Source of the DNA: Chloroflexota bacterium | GTDB taxonomy: Bacteria; Chloroflexota; Anaerolineae; Promineifilales; Promineifilaceae | Length of the DNA: 39,562 nucleotides | Assembly (NCBI GenBank): GCA_024275635.1 | Contig: JAJRYT010000069.1 | Location: 1-39,562, forward strand | Direction of reading: 5' to 3' | Shown here: positions 28,294 to 35,843 of the stretch, piece after piece | How the letters are laid out: every line of letters begins with the position of its first letter | Position numbering within the stretch: the stretch's first letter is position 1 | Position numbers and translations under genes: made by a program | The notes under the pieces: model-generated | The model's database searches: none | Told to the model about the DNA's origin: nothing | The model's input: the letters and a program-made list of their open reading frames with translations, nothing else

Positions 28294-28327
28294 AATGTGC
28301 GACGTGCCTCAAGGTATGTCGCACATT
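28294..28327 (+). other. Intercistronic hairpin after the BMP gene
   Basis: AATGTGCGAC and GTCGCACATT form a perfect 10-bp stem with a 14-base loop, followed by a weak T-rich run. It may reduce read-through so that receptor mRNA exceeds permease mRNA. It is not a classical terminator. Confidence 0.55.
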
Positions 28328-28373
28328 TCTTGCTATTTGGACAAAGCGATTTGGAAGACGAGAAAGAGGGCTT

Positions 28374-29489
28374 ATGAGCGAACAATCTACAATGGAAGCG
28401 AACGGCCGTTTACCCGACTGGCTGAAACGCGCCTGGGTCGCAACGAGTGTGCCTGTGGGCGCTGTCTTATTGGCGGCGATCATCGGCGCCGTCATTTTGG
28501 CTGTTTCCGGGGCCAATCCTCTAGAAGCATATGCGGCTTTGATAAAAGGTTCTTTTGGCGACTCGGCTGCTTTTGGGCGCACATTGGAAAAAGCAACCCC
28601 GCTCGTCTTTAGCGGGTTGGCTGTCGCTTTTGCCTTCAAGGCTGGCCTGTTCAACATTGGGGCGCAAGGGCAGCTCCTAGTCGGCGCAGTTGTGGCCGCT
28701 TTTGTCTGATTTGGCATCGAAGGGCTGCCGGCGATTATTCATGCGCCGCTGGCTTTAGCTGCCGGCGCGATGGCTGGCGCTTTGTACGGCGCGGTCCCTG
28801 GCGCGTTAAAGACGTACACTGGGGCCAATGAGGTGATCACCACGATTATGCTCAACTATGTTGCCATTAACTTGACGGACTTTTTGGCCAATGGCCCCTG
28901 GAAGGATACTACGCCGGGCAATGTGGTGGCCCGGACGCCTAAAATTATGGAAACGGCCGCTATCTCCTTCTGGGGCGATATTCCCCTAGGCTTTTTCATC
29001 GCCATTTTGCTGGCCGTCGTTGCCTGGTGGATTTTGTGGCACACAACCATCGGTTTTGAGATTCGCACCGTTGGCCTCAACCCTCGCGCAGCGCAATATG
29101 CTGGTATTAAGGTGGCTTTCACCGTCATCCTGACGATGACTTTGAGCGGGTTGCTGGCCGGCATGGGCGGGGCTATTGAGACCCAGGGCATTGTCGGCCG
29201 TTTCCAACCCGGTTTCAATGCCAATCTGGGATTTGACGGCATTACGGTAGCACTGCTGGGTAAAACCCATCCCTTTGGCGTGATTCCGGCGGCTTTGCTT
29301 ATTGGCGCAATGAAAGCCGGGTCCAGTCAGATGCAGTTCAGCGCCGGCGTGGCCAAGGAAATTACTGATGTCATTATGGCCTTTATCCTTTTCTTTGTCG
29401 CCGCGGACATGATTATTCGCTGGTTCCTGCGCACGCGGGCGGCTGAAGGCGAAAAGATTACGCTCAGCGCCGGCTGGGGCAGTCAATAA
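28374..29489 (+). pseudogene. BMP-type ABC permease, in-frame TGA
   Basis: Permease of the YufP/NupP type for the nucleoside-like importer. Frame 28374-28706 encodes KATPLVFSGLAVAFAFKAG and NIGAQGQLLVGAVVAAFV. A TGA then follows at 28707-28709 (codon 112), and the same frame resumes with FGIEGLPAIIHAPLAL, then GANEVITTIMLNYVAINL and more hydrophobic segments to 29489. Without the stop the product would be 371 residues, a normal size. A single substitution from TGG (Trp) or GGA (Gly) would explain it. Either the gene is broken, read through, or this is a sequencing error. The position is not a redox site, and no SECIS-like hairpin lies at the expected distance. The downstream part could start at 28770. 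Confidence 0.8.
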
Positions 29490-29501
29490 GGAGACGCTGA
29501 C

Positions 29502-30545
29502 ATGGAATCAACAACTTCTGTCCCTGTTTGGAAACAAGTTTGGGAACGATTAGGCGTTTTAGGCGCTGTGATTATTGTCGTCCTGGCGGGAATTTTGGTT
29601 TTCTATGTTCGTGACCCGCAAGTGACGACGGCCGTTCTCAGTTCTACTTTGCGTCAGTCTACCCCTCTGATTTTGGGGGCGCTCTGCGGTCTTATTGGCG
29701 AACGCGCCGGGATTATCAACATCGGCATCGAAGGGCAAATGCTGTTGGCCGCATTTACCGGCTTCCTGGCGAACGTATATATTGGTCAGTTAGGTATTTT
29801 CCCGTTAGGCGTCACGCTGTTTCTGGCGGCGTTCGTTGGCGTTCTTACAGGTGCGTTACTTGGATTACTGCTGGCTTTCATGTCGGTCACCTTGAAGATG
29901 GACCAGATTATCGGCGGAACGGTCATCAATATCCTGGCCATTGGCCTGACTGGCTACTTTTACATAGCCGGTTTGACCACCCAGGGGAAATTGCAACCCA
30001 TTAGCCTGGGACCGTTGGTCGACATTCCACTCATTGGCCCGGTGTTTTTCAATAATCCGCCTATTACGTATATCACCTTGTTGCTTGTTGTTATCGTTCA
30101 TTACGTCCTTTTTTACACTCGCTGGGGGCTGCGAACGCGCGCCGTGGGCGAATATCCCAGCGCGGCGGACACGGTTGGCATTAATGTCTATTTCATGCGT
30201 TACGCGAACACAACCATCGCCGGCGGGATTGCCGGATTGGCCGGTGTTTTCCTCACGTTGGAGGCAGTTGGCTCGTTTGAACGATTGATGACAAACGGCC
30301 GTGGCTTTGTGGCTCTAGCGGTGATGATTTTTGGTAAATGGACGCCGTTTGGCGCCTGGGGGGCCGCGCTGCTCTTTGGTCTGGCTACGGCCATGCAAAC
30401 ACAGCTGCAATTTACGGGCAACCTGGCTATTCCACACCAATTTATCGGTATGCTGCCTTATTTGCTTACTATTGTGGTATTGGCTGGGTTTGTAGGCCGT
30501 TCGCGCCCGCCAGCAGCTGAAGGCATACCTTACGAGACGGAGTAA
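29502..30545 (+). CDS. BMP-type ABC permease (YufQ-like)
   Basis: 347-residue polytopic permease, second of the pair for the BMP-type importer. The start is preceded by AAGGAGA. STLRQSTPLILGALCGLIGERAGIINIGIEGQMLL near residues 45-80 is the family signature. About ten hydrophobic segments follow. FVALAVMIFGKWTPFGAWGAALLFG near 270 is the second conserved block. The length is normal. It begins 12 bases after the first permease gene ends. Confidence 0.93.
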   Translation: MESTTSVPVWKQVWERLGVLGAVIIVVLAGILVFYVRDPQVTTAVLSSTLRQSTPLILGALCGLIGERAGIINIGIEGQMLLAAFTGFLANVYIGQLGIFPLGVTLFLAAFVGVLTGALLGLLLAFMSVTLKMDQIIGGTVINILAIGLTGYFYIAGLTTQGKLQPISLGPLVDIPLIGPVFFNNPPITYITLLLVVIVHYVLFYTRWGLRTRAVGEYPSAADTVGINVYFMRYANTTIAGGIAGLAGVFLTLEAVGSFERLMTNGRGFVALAVMIFGKWTPFGAWGAALLFGLATAMQTQLQFTGNLAIPHQFIGMLPYLLTIVVLAGFVGRSRPPAAEGIPYETE

Positions 30546-30559
30546 GAGGCGGTTAAACA

Positions 30560-32083
30560 ATGAAAAACATAGATGCACCGATTGTTCTGGAAACAAAGGG
30601 GATGACCAAGCGGTTTCCTGGCGTGCTGGCTAATGATCGTATCAGCTTGACGCTGCGCAAAGGCGAGATTTTGGCGCTGCTGGGTGAAAACGGCGCTGGA
30701 AAAAGCACGCTGATGAATATGATTTATGGCCTGTATCACCCGGATGAAGGCGAGTTATGGATCAAGGGGGAACATGTCAAGCTGCAAGGGCCGGGTGATG
30801 CGATTACGCGCGGCGTAGGCATGGTTCACCAACATTTTCAATTGGTGCCGGTAATGACGGTGGCCGAGAATGTGATGTTGGGGGCGGAAATTACGCGCGG
30901 TTTTCATCTGGATCAACGCGGCGCTATCAGGCAGGTAAAAGAGCTGTCTAAGCAGTATGGGCTGGAGGTGGACCCGACGGCCGTTATCGACGATTTGCCC
31001 GTCGGCACCCAACAGCGGGTAGAAATTATCAAGGCGCTGTACCGGAACGCCGATATTTTGATCTTGGATGAGCCAACGGCCGTACTCACCCCGCAGGAAG
31101 CCAACGAATTATTCCGCATCATGCGCGATTTGACGGCACAGGGCGTTTCCATCATCTTTATTACCCATAAATTGAAGGAGGTGCTGGCTGTGTCTGACCG
31201 CATTGGCGTGCTGCGCGGCGGGCAGTATGTGGGCACAGCCGATCCCCAAACGGCGACTGAGGCCAGCTTGGCGGAACTAATGGTTGGTCGCAAGGTGATT
31301 TTGCAGGTGGATAAATCCAAAGCGCAACCGGGTCAGCCGATGTTACAGGTTGAAGAGCTGGTGGTCGAGGATGAGCGCGGGCAAACGGCCGTTGCCGGAC
31401 TAAGCCTGGAAGTACGCACTGGTGAAATTCTGGGGGTTGCCGGTGTCCAGGGCAATGGCCAGCGCGAGTTTGTGGAAGCGCTCACCGGGCTGCGTCCTGT
31501 GAAAGGAGGCCGCGCGCTCATTGGCGGCACAGATATTACCCATGCCGCTCCGCGCATTGTCACCGAATTGGGCGTGGCCCACATCCCCGAAGATAGGGAA
31601 AAACATGGATTGGTCATGCCCTATTCCATCGCTGATAATATGGTGCTAAACCGGTATTATCAAAAGCCTTACGCCAACGGGATTATCCTGAATCAAGAGA
31701 AGATCGATCAAGACGGCAAGGCGTTGGTGCAAGAATTTGATATACGCGCGCCAAGCGAACATACTCCGGCCAGCAATCTATCCGGGGGCAATAAGCAAAA
31801 AGTGATTGTGGCCCGCGAGTTCTCCCGCGAAACCCGGCTCCTCATTGCCAATCAGCCCACACGCGGAATTGATGTGGGATCAATCGAGTTTATCCACAAT
31901 CAAATCATAGCCCAACGCGATAATGGGGTGGCGGTGCTGCTAGTCTCGGCGGAGCTGGATGAAGTGTTGGGGTTAGCCGATCGTGTGGCCGTGATGTTTG
32001 ACGGCCGTATCGTCAAAACCCTGCCCATCGCCGAAGCCACGCGGGAACGGGTTGGGCTGTTAATGGCCGGCTCTGAGGCATAA
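30560..32083 (+). CDS. BMP-type ABC importer ATPase (double NBD)
   Basis: 507-residue fused ATPase with two nucleotide-binding domains, as in sugar/nucleoside importers of the RbsA/NupO type. In the first domain Walker A is GENGAGKST near residue 42, LPVGTQQRVEIIKAL is the signature region near 146, and LILDEPTAVLTPQE is Walker B near 168. The second domain is degenerate: GVQGNGQREFVEAL lacks a Walker A Lys, LSGGNKQKVIVAREF is present near 407, and LIANQPTRGIDVGS replaces Walker B. This asymmetry is normal for the family. The gene follows the second permease by 14 bases. Its stop lies just before a hairpin repeat. Confidence 0.94.
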   Translation: MKNIDAPIVLETKGMTKRFPGVLANDRISLTLRKGEILALLGENGAGKSTLMNMIYGLYHPDEGELWIKGEHVKLQGPGDAITRGVGMVHQHFQLVPVMTVAENVMLGAEITRGFHLDQRGAIRQVKELSKQYGLEVDPTAVIDDLPVGTQQRVEIIKALYRNADILILDEPTAVLTPQEANELFRIMRDLTAQGVSIIFITHKLKEVLAVSDRIGVLRGGQYVGTADPQTATEASLAELMVGRKVILQVDKSKAQPGQPMLQVEELVVEDERGQTAVAGLSLEVRTGEILGVAGVQGNGQREFVEALTGLRPVKGGRALIGGTDITHAAPRIVTELGVAHIPEDREKHGLVMPYSIADNMVLNRYYQKPYANGIILNQEKIDQDGKALVQEFDIRAPSEHTPASNLSGGNKQKVIVAREFSRETRLLIANQPTRGIDVGSIEFIHNQIIAQRDNGVAVLLVSAELDEVLGLADRVAVMFDGRIVKTLPIAEATRERVGLLMAGSEA

Positions 32084-32092
32084 CAAATGCAG

Positions 32093-32154
32093 AATTAGGA
32101 ATGATGAATGATGAATGATGAACACCGTTCATTCATCATTCATCATTCCTAATT
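32093..32154. repeat. GAATGAT-type hairpin repeat
   Basis: AATTAGGAATGATGAATGATG with following units can pair with its complement (GTTCATTCATCATTCATCATTCCTAATT) over about 27 bp, with a 3-base bulge and the loop ACC. It lies between the ABC ATPase and the AhpD-like gene and ends 19 bases before the start codon. Confidence 0.9.
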
Positions 32155-32172
32155 CATAATTTTCTCTCTCCC

Positions 32173-32763
32173 ATGCCCTGGATAAAAGTATTCTCCCTGG
32201 AAGAAGCCGCTGGAACGCTCAAGCGCGAATATGAAAAAGCGCTCAAGCGAGCTGGACGCATCTGGCACATTGTCAGCATCATGAGCCAGAATCCGCGCGT
32301 CATGAAATCTTCAATGGATTTTTACGGCGCGATTATGTACGGCCGTTCCCCCCTCAGCCGCAGTCAACGCGAAATGCTGGCCGTCGTTGTTTCGGCGGCC
32401 AACCACTGCCTCTATTGAATTCGCGCCCACGCCTACGACCTCCGGGCTGAGGTTGCCGCTGATTGGAGATTAACCGATAACGAGGAAGCTGACCGGGTTG
32501 TTCATTGGATTGCCTCAAACTGGCGGCAAGCGCCGCTCAGCGCAGCCGACAAGACGCTTTGTGCCTATGCCGAGAAACTAACCCAAACCCCAACCCAGAT
32601 GCTTGAATCTGACCTGGAGACGCTGCGTCAGCACGGATTTGACGATCAGGCCATCCATGACGCCACCCAGGTCATCAGTTACTTTAATTACATCAACCGC
32701 ATCGCCGATGCGCTGGGTGTGGAGCCAGAGAAATTTATTCGTCCCTGGGAAGAAAGATATTAA
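32173..32763 (+). CDS. AhpD-like peroxidase-related protein, candidate selenoprotein (CXXU)
   Basis: Reading through the TGA at 32416-32418 gives 196 residues of the AhpD/carboxymuconolactone decarboxylase superfamily ('peroxidase-related enzyme'). The N-terminal part has PLSRSQREMLAVVVSAANHCLY. Codon 82 is TGA, then IRAHAYDLR, then an intact helical domain with ADKTLCAYAEKLTQTP and ATQVISYFNYINRIADALGV, ending in a TAA at 32761. In the family the motif is C-x-x-C-x-x-x-H; here the Cys, the spacing and the His are all present and TGA sits at the second Cys. A selenocysteine (CXXU) is the most economical reading, since AhpD-like selenoproteins have been reported from metagenomes. A nonsense mutation or error is possible. 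No good Shine-Dalgarno precedes the ATG. Confidence 0.7.
32436..32455 (+). promoter_or_regulatory. Candidate bacterial SECIS hairpin
   Basis: CGACCTC (32436-32442) pairs with GAGGTTG (32449-32455), giving 7 bp with one G-U pair. The loop CGGGCT (32443-32448) has G at its second position. The loop starts 24 bases after the TGA, within the usual 16-37 base range for bacterial SECIS elements. The structure is small, so it could be chance. Confidence 0.45.
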
Positions 32764-32781
32764 ACCGCTTGCTCCGGAACG

Positions 32782-33423
32782 CTACTTTTGCAGGTTATAT
32801 TTTTGTGCCAGCAGAGCCGCTTCTACCCGGCTGCGCACCTGCAATTTTTGCAGCACGTTGGTCATGTAATGCTTAATCGTTTTTTCCGCCAAGTGTAACT
32901 GCTCCCCAATTTCCCGATTTGTCAATCCCTGGGCCACCAGATTTAGAATATCACGTTCTCGCTTCGTTAACTCGTTCAACGGGTCTTCTTGCTTCTTCGC
33001 CGTCATTTCGAACAAGATGCCGCCAGCCAATGCCGGGGAGATGTATACATCCCCGCCGGCAACGACCCGCACCGCATTGGCTAATTCCCGCGCCGTGACG
33101 CCTTTTAGCACATAGCCGCGCGCGCCGGCTTTGAGCGCCGCTATCAAATTATCCTGGTCTTCCGATACGGTAAGCATCATGATGCGGACGACAGGCCAGG
33201 CAGCAGCTATCTGGCCGGCTGCGGCAATGCCGCCGTCACCAGGCATAGCGATGTCCAGGAGCAGCACGTCGGGCAAGAGTTCGGCGACCAGAGTGCGCGC
33301 TTCTTCGCCGGAACCGGCCTGCCCCACGATGTCAAAATCGGGTTCGGCGGCCAGGGAACGGGCGACTCCTTCACGAAAAAGCGGGTGGTCGTCGGTGATG
33401 AGGATACGAATAGATTCAGACAT
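32782..33423 (-). CDS. NarL/LuxR-family response regulator
   Basis: 213-residue response regulator. The receiver domain has acidic DD at 11-12, the phosphoacceptor Asp57 in LLLDIAMPG, Thr/Ser at MMLTVSEDQ near 88 and Lys in GYVLKGV near 107. The C-terminal LuxR-type helix-turn-helix reads LTKRERDILNLVAQGLTNREIGEQLHLAEKTIKHYMTNVL (about 147-187). The start ATG overlaps the 3' end of the histidine kinase gene by 8 bases, so the two are co-expressed. The regulon is unknown. Confidence 0.94.
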   Translation of the reverse strand: MSESIRILITDDHPLFREGVARSLAAEPDFDIVGQAGSGEEARTLVAELLPDVLLLDIAMPGDGGIAAAGQIAAAWPVVRIMMLTVSEDQDNLIAALKAGARGYVLKGVTARELANAVRVVAGGDVYISPALAGGILFEMTAKKQEDPLNELTKRERDILNLVAQGLTNREIGEQLHLAEKTIKHYMTNVLQKLQVRSRVEAALLAQKYNLQK

Positions 33424-34807
33424 CGTCTCCCTCCGGGATAGTTAAGGGGAGAACAGCACGGATGGTTGTGCCGTAACCGGGGGCGCTGTTTACCTCAAAC
33501 TGCCCGCCTAACAGTTCGACGCGCTCGCGCATACCGGACAGACCTAAACGGCCGTTTCCCACTACATCATCTAGTTCAAACCCCTGGCCAGTATCGGAGA
33601 TTTCTGCGTGAAGTTCATCCCGCTCAATGTAAACATGCACGGCCTGTTCTTGTTTCCCGGCGTGACGATAACTATTGGCCAGCGATTCTTTCAAAACGCG
33701 GTAAAGGGTGATTTTGACCGGCAGCGGTGCGGCTTCAGGTAAGTTGCCCAGGGTGATGACAACGTCACGGCGCGTTTTGTGTTCAAAATCGCTAATGGCG
33801 CGGTGGATGGTTTCTGGCAGAGAGATGGTGTTAATTTCCGGCAGCCGTAAACCGGCTGAGATTGTTCTTAGCTCCTGCATTGCCGAGGCAATCGCCACAT
33901 GAACTGTGTGAAAATCCTGCTTGACAGCCGGTTGGGTTTGATCAAAAGCGTCGGCCAACGATTCGATGCGTAACAGAGCCAGAGCTAAATCCTGGGCGGG
34001 GCCATCGTGCAAATCGGCGGAGATGCGGCGCAGGTGCTGTTCGTTCAGGGCTGTGGTGCGGGCGGCGGCGCGCCGGATACGGCCGTGTAACTGCTGGTTT
34101 TGTTCTAGCAAGGCATGAAGTTGGGTCACATTCTGTTGGAGTTGGCTTTGTTGGGTAACAATCGTCCGGCTGGCCCGGCCAACAAGTCCGGCAAGAAGCA
34201 GGTAAACGGCCGTCATGACCGCGCTCACCAGCAGCCAACTGCGGATTTGAGCTGTCCGAATCTCGGCCGCTAACCCGTCACTTGTCTGGTAAAACTCAGA
34301 CACAGCTAGAATATTGTCATTGCCGGCAGCGCGAGCCGGCGCATAGGTTTCAATGAGCGTATCCCAATACTGACGTTCAAATGCCTGTTCCTCTTTGTCC
34401 AGAGAGCTGACTTCTGTGACAACGTCGCCATTCATAGCCTGCGCCAATTCCCCTTCAATGGCAAATTGTTGGCCTATCAGATCGGGATTTGGACTGTAAA
34501 GGATCGTACCATTGGGCGACCAGATTTTGAAGGAGACAATTTGCTGACCCAACGATGTGTCCACCAGCAGCCGTTCCAGAGCCTGGATGTCGACTGTATC
34601 CAGTGTGTCGTTCTGCGCCAATCCTTGTAGATGTGGCGAGATGTAGCTGTCTACATACAGGGCGGTGACAGCGGCGGTTCGGTTGGTGACGGCCGTTTCA
34701 ATCTGTTGGCTGATCCAAATACCGATCATAACCATACCGGCCAGCATCACCAGCAGGCTCACGAACATATATTGCCGTGCCAGCGTCAAATTTCCAAAGG
34801 CAAACAC
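33416..34807 (-). CDS. NarX-type sensor histidine kinase (HisKA_3)
   Basis: 463-residue membrane sensor kinase. TM1 lies at about 12-34 and TM2 at about 189-212, enclosing an extracytoplasmic domain of about 150 residues with a Cache/PAS-like fold (VSFKIWSPNGTILYSPNPDLIGQQF near 95). A coiled coil with Gln repeats follows (about 215-255). The HisKA_3 box RRISADLHDGPAQDLALAL puts the phospho-His near 267. The ATPase domain follows, with an N-box-like ESLANSYRHAGK near 368, DTGQGFELDD near 404 and GYGTTIRAVLPL at the end. It pairs with the overlapping response regulator gene. The ligand is unknown. Confidence 0.93.
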   Translation of the reverse strand: MFAFGNLTLARQYMFVSLLVMLAGMVMIGIWISQQIETAVTNRTAAVTALYVDSYISPHLQGLAQNDTLDTVDIQALERLLVDTSLGQQIVSFKIWSPNGTILYSPNPDLIGQQFAIEGELAQAMNGDVVTEVSSLDKEEQAFERQYWDTLIETYAPARAAGNDNILAVSEFYQTSDGLAAEIRTAQIRSWLLVSAVMTAVYLLLAGLVGRASRTIVTQQSQLQQNVTQLHALLEQNQQLHGRIRRAAARTTALNEQHLRRISADLHDGPAQDLALALLRIESLADAFDQTQPAVKQDFHTVHVAIASAMQELRTISAGLRLPEINTISLPETIHRAISDFEHKTRRDVVITLGNLPEAAPLPVKITLYRVLKESLANSYRHAGKQEQAVHVYIERDELHAEISDTGQGFELDDVVGNGRLGLSGMRERVELLGGQFEVNSAPGYGTTIRAVLPLTIPEGDDV

Positions 34808-34826
34808 CTAACTCTCCAATGTAAAT

Positions 34827-34885
34827 AAGCCTCCGGGAGGCTCCTTCAACGGCCGCGACAGCGCCCACAACCTCCCGGAGGTTGG
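34827..34885. repeat. CCTCCGGGAGG paired-arm element, copy 2
   Basis: AGCCTCCGGGAGGCT (34828-34842) and AACCTCCCGGAGGTT (34869-34883) form the arms. The preceding CAATGTAAATAA (about 34817-34828) also occurs before copy 3, so the homology extends beyond the arms. Confidence 0.75.
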
Positions 34886-34910
34886 GTTCAATTATCCAGG
34901 CAGCGCATTA

Positions 34911-34916
34911 ATTATA
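34911..34916 (-). promoter_or_regulatory. Candidate -10 box for the histidine kinase
   Basis: TATAAT on the minus strand about 104 bases upstream of the kinase start. No convincing -35 is visible. Confidence 0.25.
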
Positions 34917-35040
34917 GCGGTTTTTAATTCTTAGCACACATGGACTAAGGTCTGAAAAACCAGGAACCGGGGTCTGAACCAGTTCAAGACCTTCTCCCAT
35001 TGTTACGCCGCCCGCCAATTTCTACAATGTAAATAATGAC

Positions 35041-35102
35041 TAACCCTCCCGGAGATTAGCCTGACGAAACAAGCTAACCACTTGTGAACCTCCGGGGGGA
35101 TC
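35041..35102. repeat. CCTCCCGGAGA paired-arm element, copy 3
   Basis: CCTCCCGGAGATTAG (35045-35059) and AACCTCCGGGGGGATC (35087-35102) form the arms. The inner part (GAAACAAGCTAACCACTTGTG) closely resembles copy 1 (GAAAACAGCTAACCACTCGTG), so copies 1 and 3 are true relatives. It precedes the sigma-like gene by about 35 bases. Confidence 0.75.
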
Positions 35103-35136
35103 CGACCGCTGGATCATACTTTAGGAATCGTCCGGG

Positions 35137-35772
35137 ATGATGCAAGAAGAACTCGTCTTATTACACCGGGGGCGCTCTTTGGAACAAGAAGCGCTGACGG
35201 CAATTCATAACAGTTACTATCCGGGCATTTATCGTTATATCACCTTCCGCGTGGATGATCGCTACACAGCTGAAGATTTGACAAGCGAAGTATTTTTGCG
35301 CTTGCTCAAAGCGCTCCGCGACCACACGGCTCCTCAAAAGACATTGCGGGGGTGGCTGTATGGCGTAGCGTCCAAAGTCGTCAAAGATTACTATCGCCAA
35401 ACCAAGCGCGCCAACCTAATGGTCTTATTCATTGTCGTCGCTTCATTTATGACCGCTTCCACCTCCGCTCTGCCCGGAGACGCACTCTATGGCGCAAAAC
35501 GTTTATATGAAGAGATACGCCTGACCCGCGCTGGCGATTCTGGTGAAATTGAATCCTTGAGGGAACAGACCCAGGGCGAGCGCATCCGCGAAGTGGAAGC
35601 CATTCTGCAAACGGATCGTGATGTCGCGGTCGAATTTGAAGGCCCCATCAACGTGATTCAGACCGACAGCTGGCGAATTGGCGACATCCAGGTACAGGTA
35701 GATAAATTCACTCGCGTTGTCGGGGCGCCGAGAAACGGTGTATGGGTGTTGGGCAATGACATTTGTTTGTGA
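35137..35772 (+). CDS. ECF-type sigma-70 region 2 joined to DUF5667/DUF5666-like tail
   Basis: 211-residue chimera. Residues about 15-90 match sigma-70 region 2 of ECF sigma factors: YPGIYRYITFRVDDRYTAEDLTSEVFLRLLK and GWLYGVASKVVKDYYRQTK. The region 4 that should follow is missing. Instead a hydrophobic segment (LMVLFIVVASFMTASTSA) leads into ALPGDALYGAKRLYEEIRL near 107, as in DUF5667-type membrane proteins, and then VEFEGPINVIQTDSWRIGDIQVQVDKFTRVVG, as in DUF5666 domains. These are commonly separate neighbouring genes, so a deletion has probably fused the front of a sigma gene to the back of its partner. It ends abruptly. It is unlikely to be a working sigma factor, though a membrane-tethered region 2 cannot be excluded. 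Confidence 0.7.
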   Translation: MMQEELVLLHRGRSLEQEALTAIHNSYYPGIYRYITFRVDDRYTAEDLTSEVFLRLLKALRDHTAPQKTLRGWLYGVASKVVKDYYRQTKRANLMVLFIVVASFMTASTSALPGDALYGAKRLYEEIRLTRAGDSGEIESLREQTQGERIREVEAILQTDRDVAVEFEGPINVIQTDSWRIGDIQVQVDKFTRVVGAPRNGVWVLGNDICL

Positions 35773-35843
35773 ACGGCAGTCTCCTCCCCACCATCATCCA
35801 GACAAAACCGGCTCTATTCGCAGTTAGTAATAAGAGGAATAAA

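Noticed and set aside
28707..28750. Selenocysteine at the permease TGA
   Set aside because: The site is not a redox motif, and the only nearby hairpin (GGCA...TGCC) begins three bases after the TGA, too close for a bacterial SECIS.
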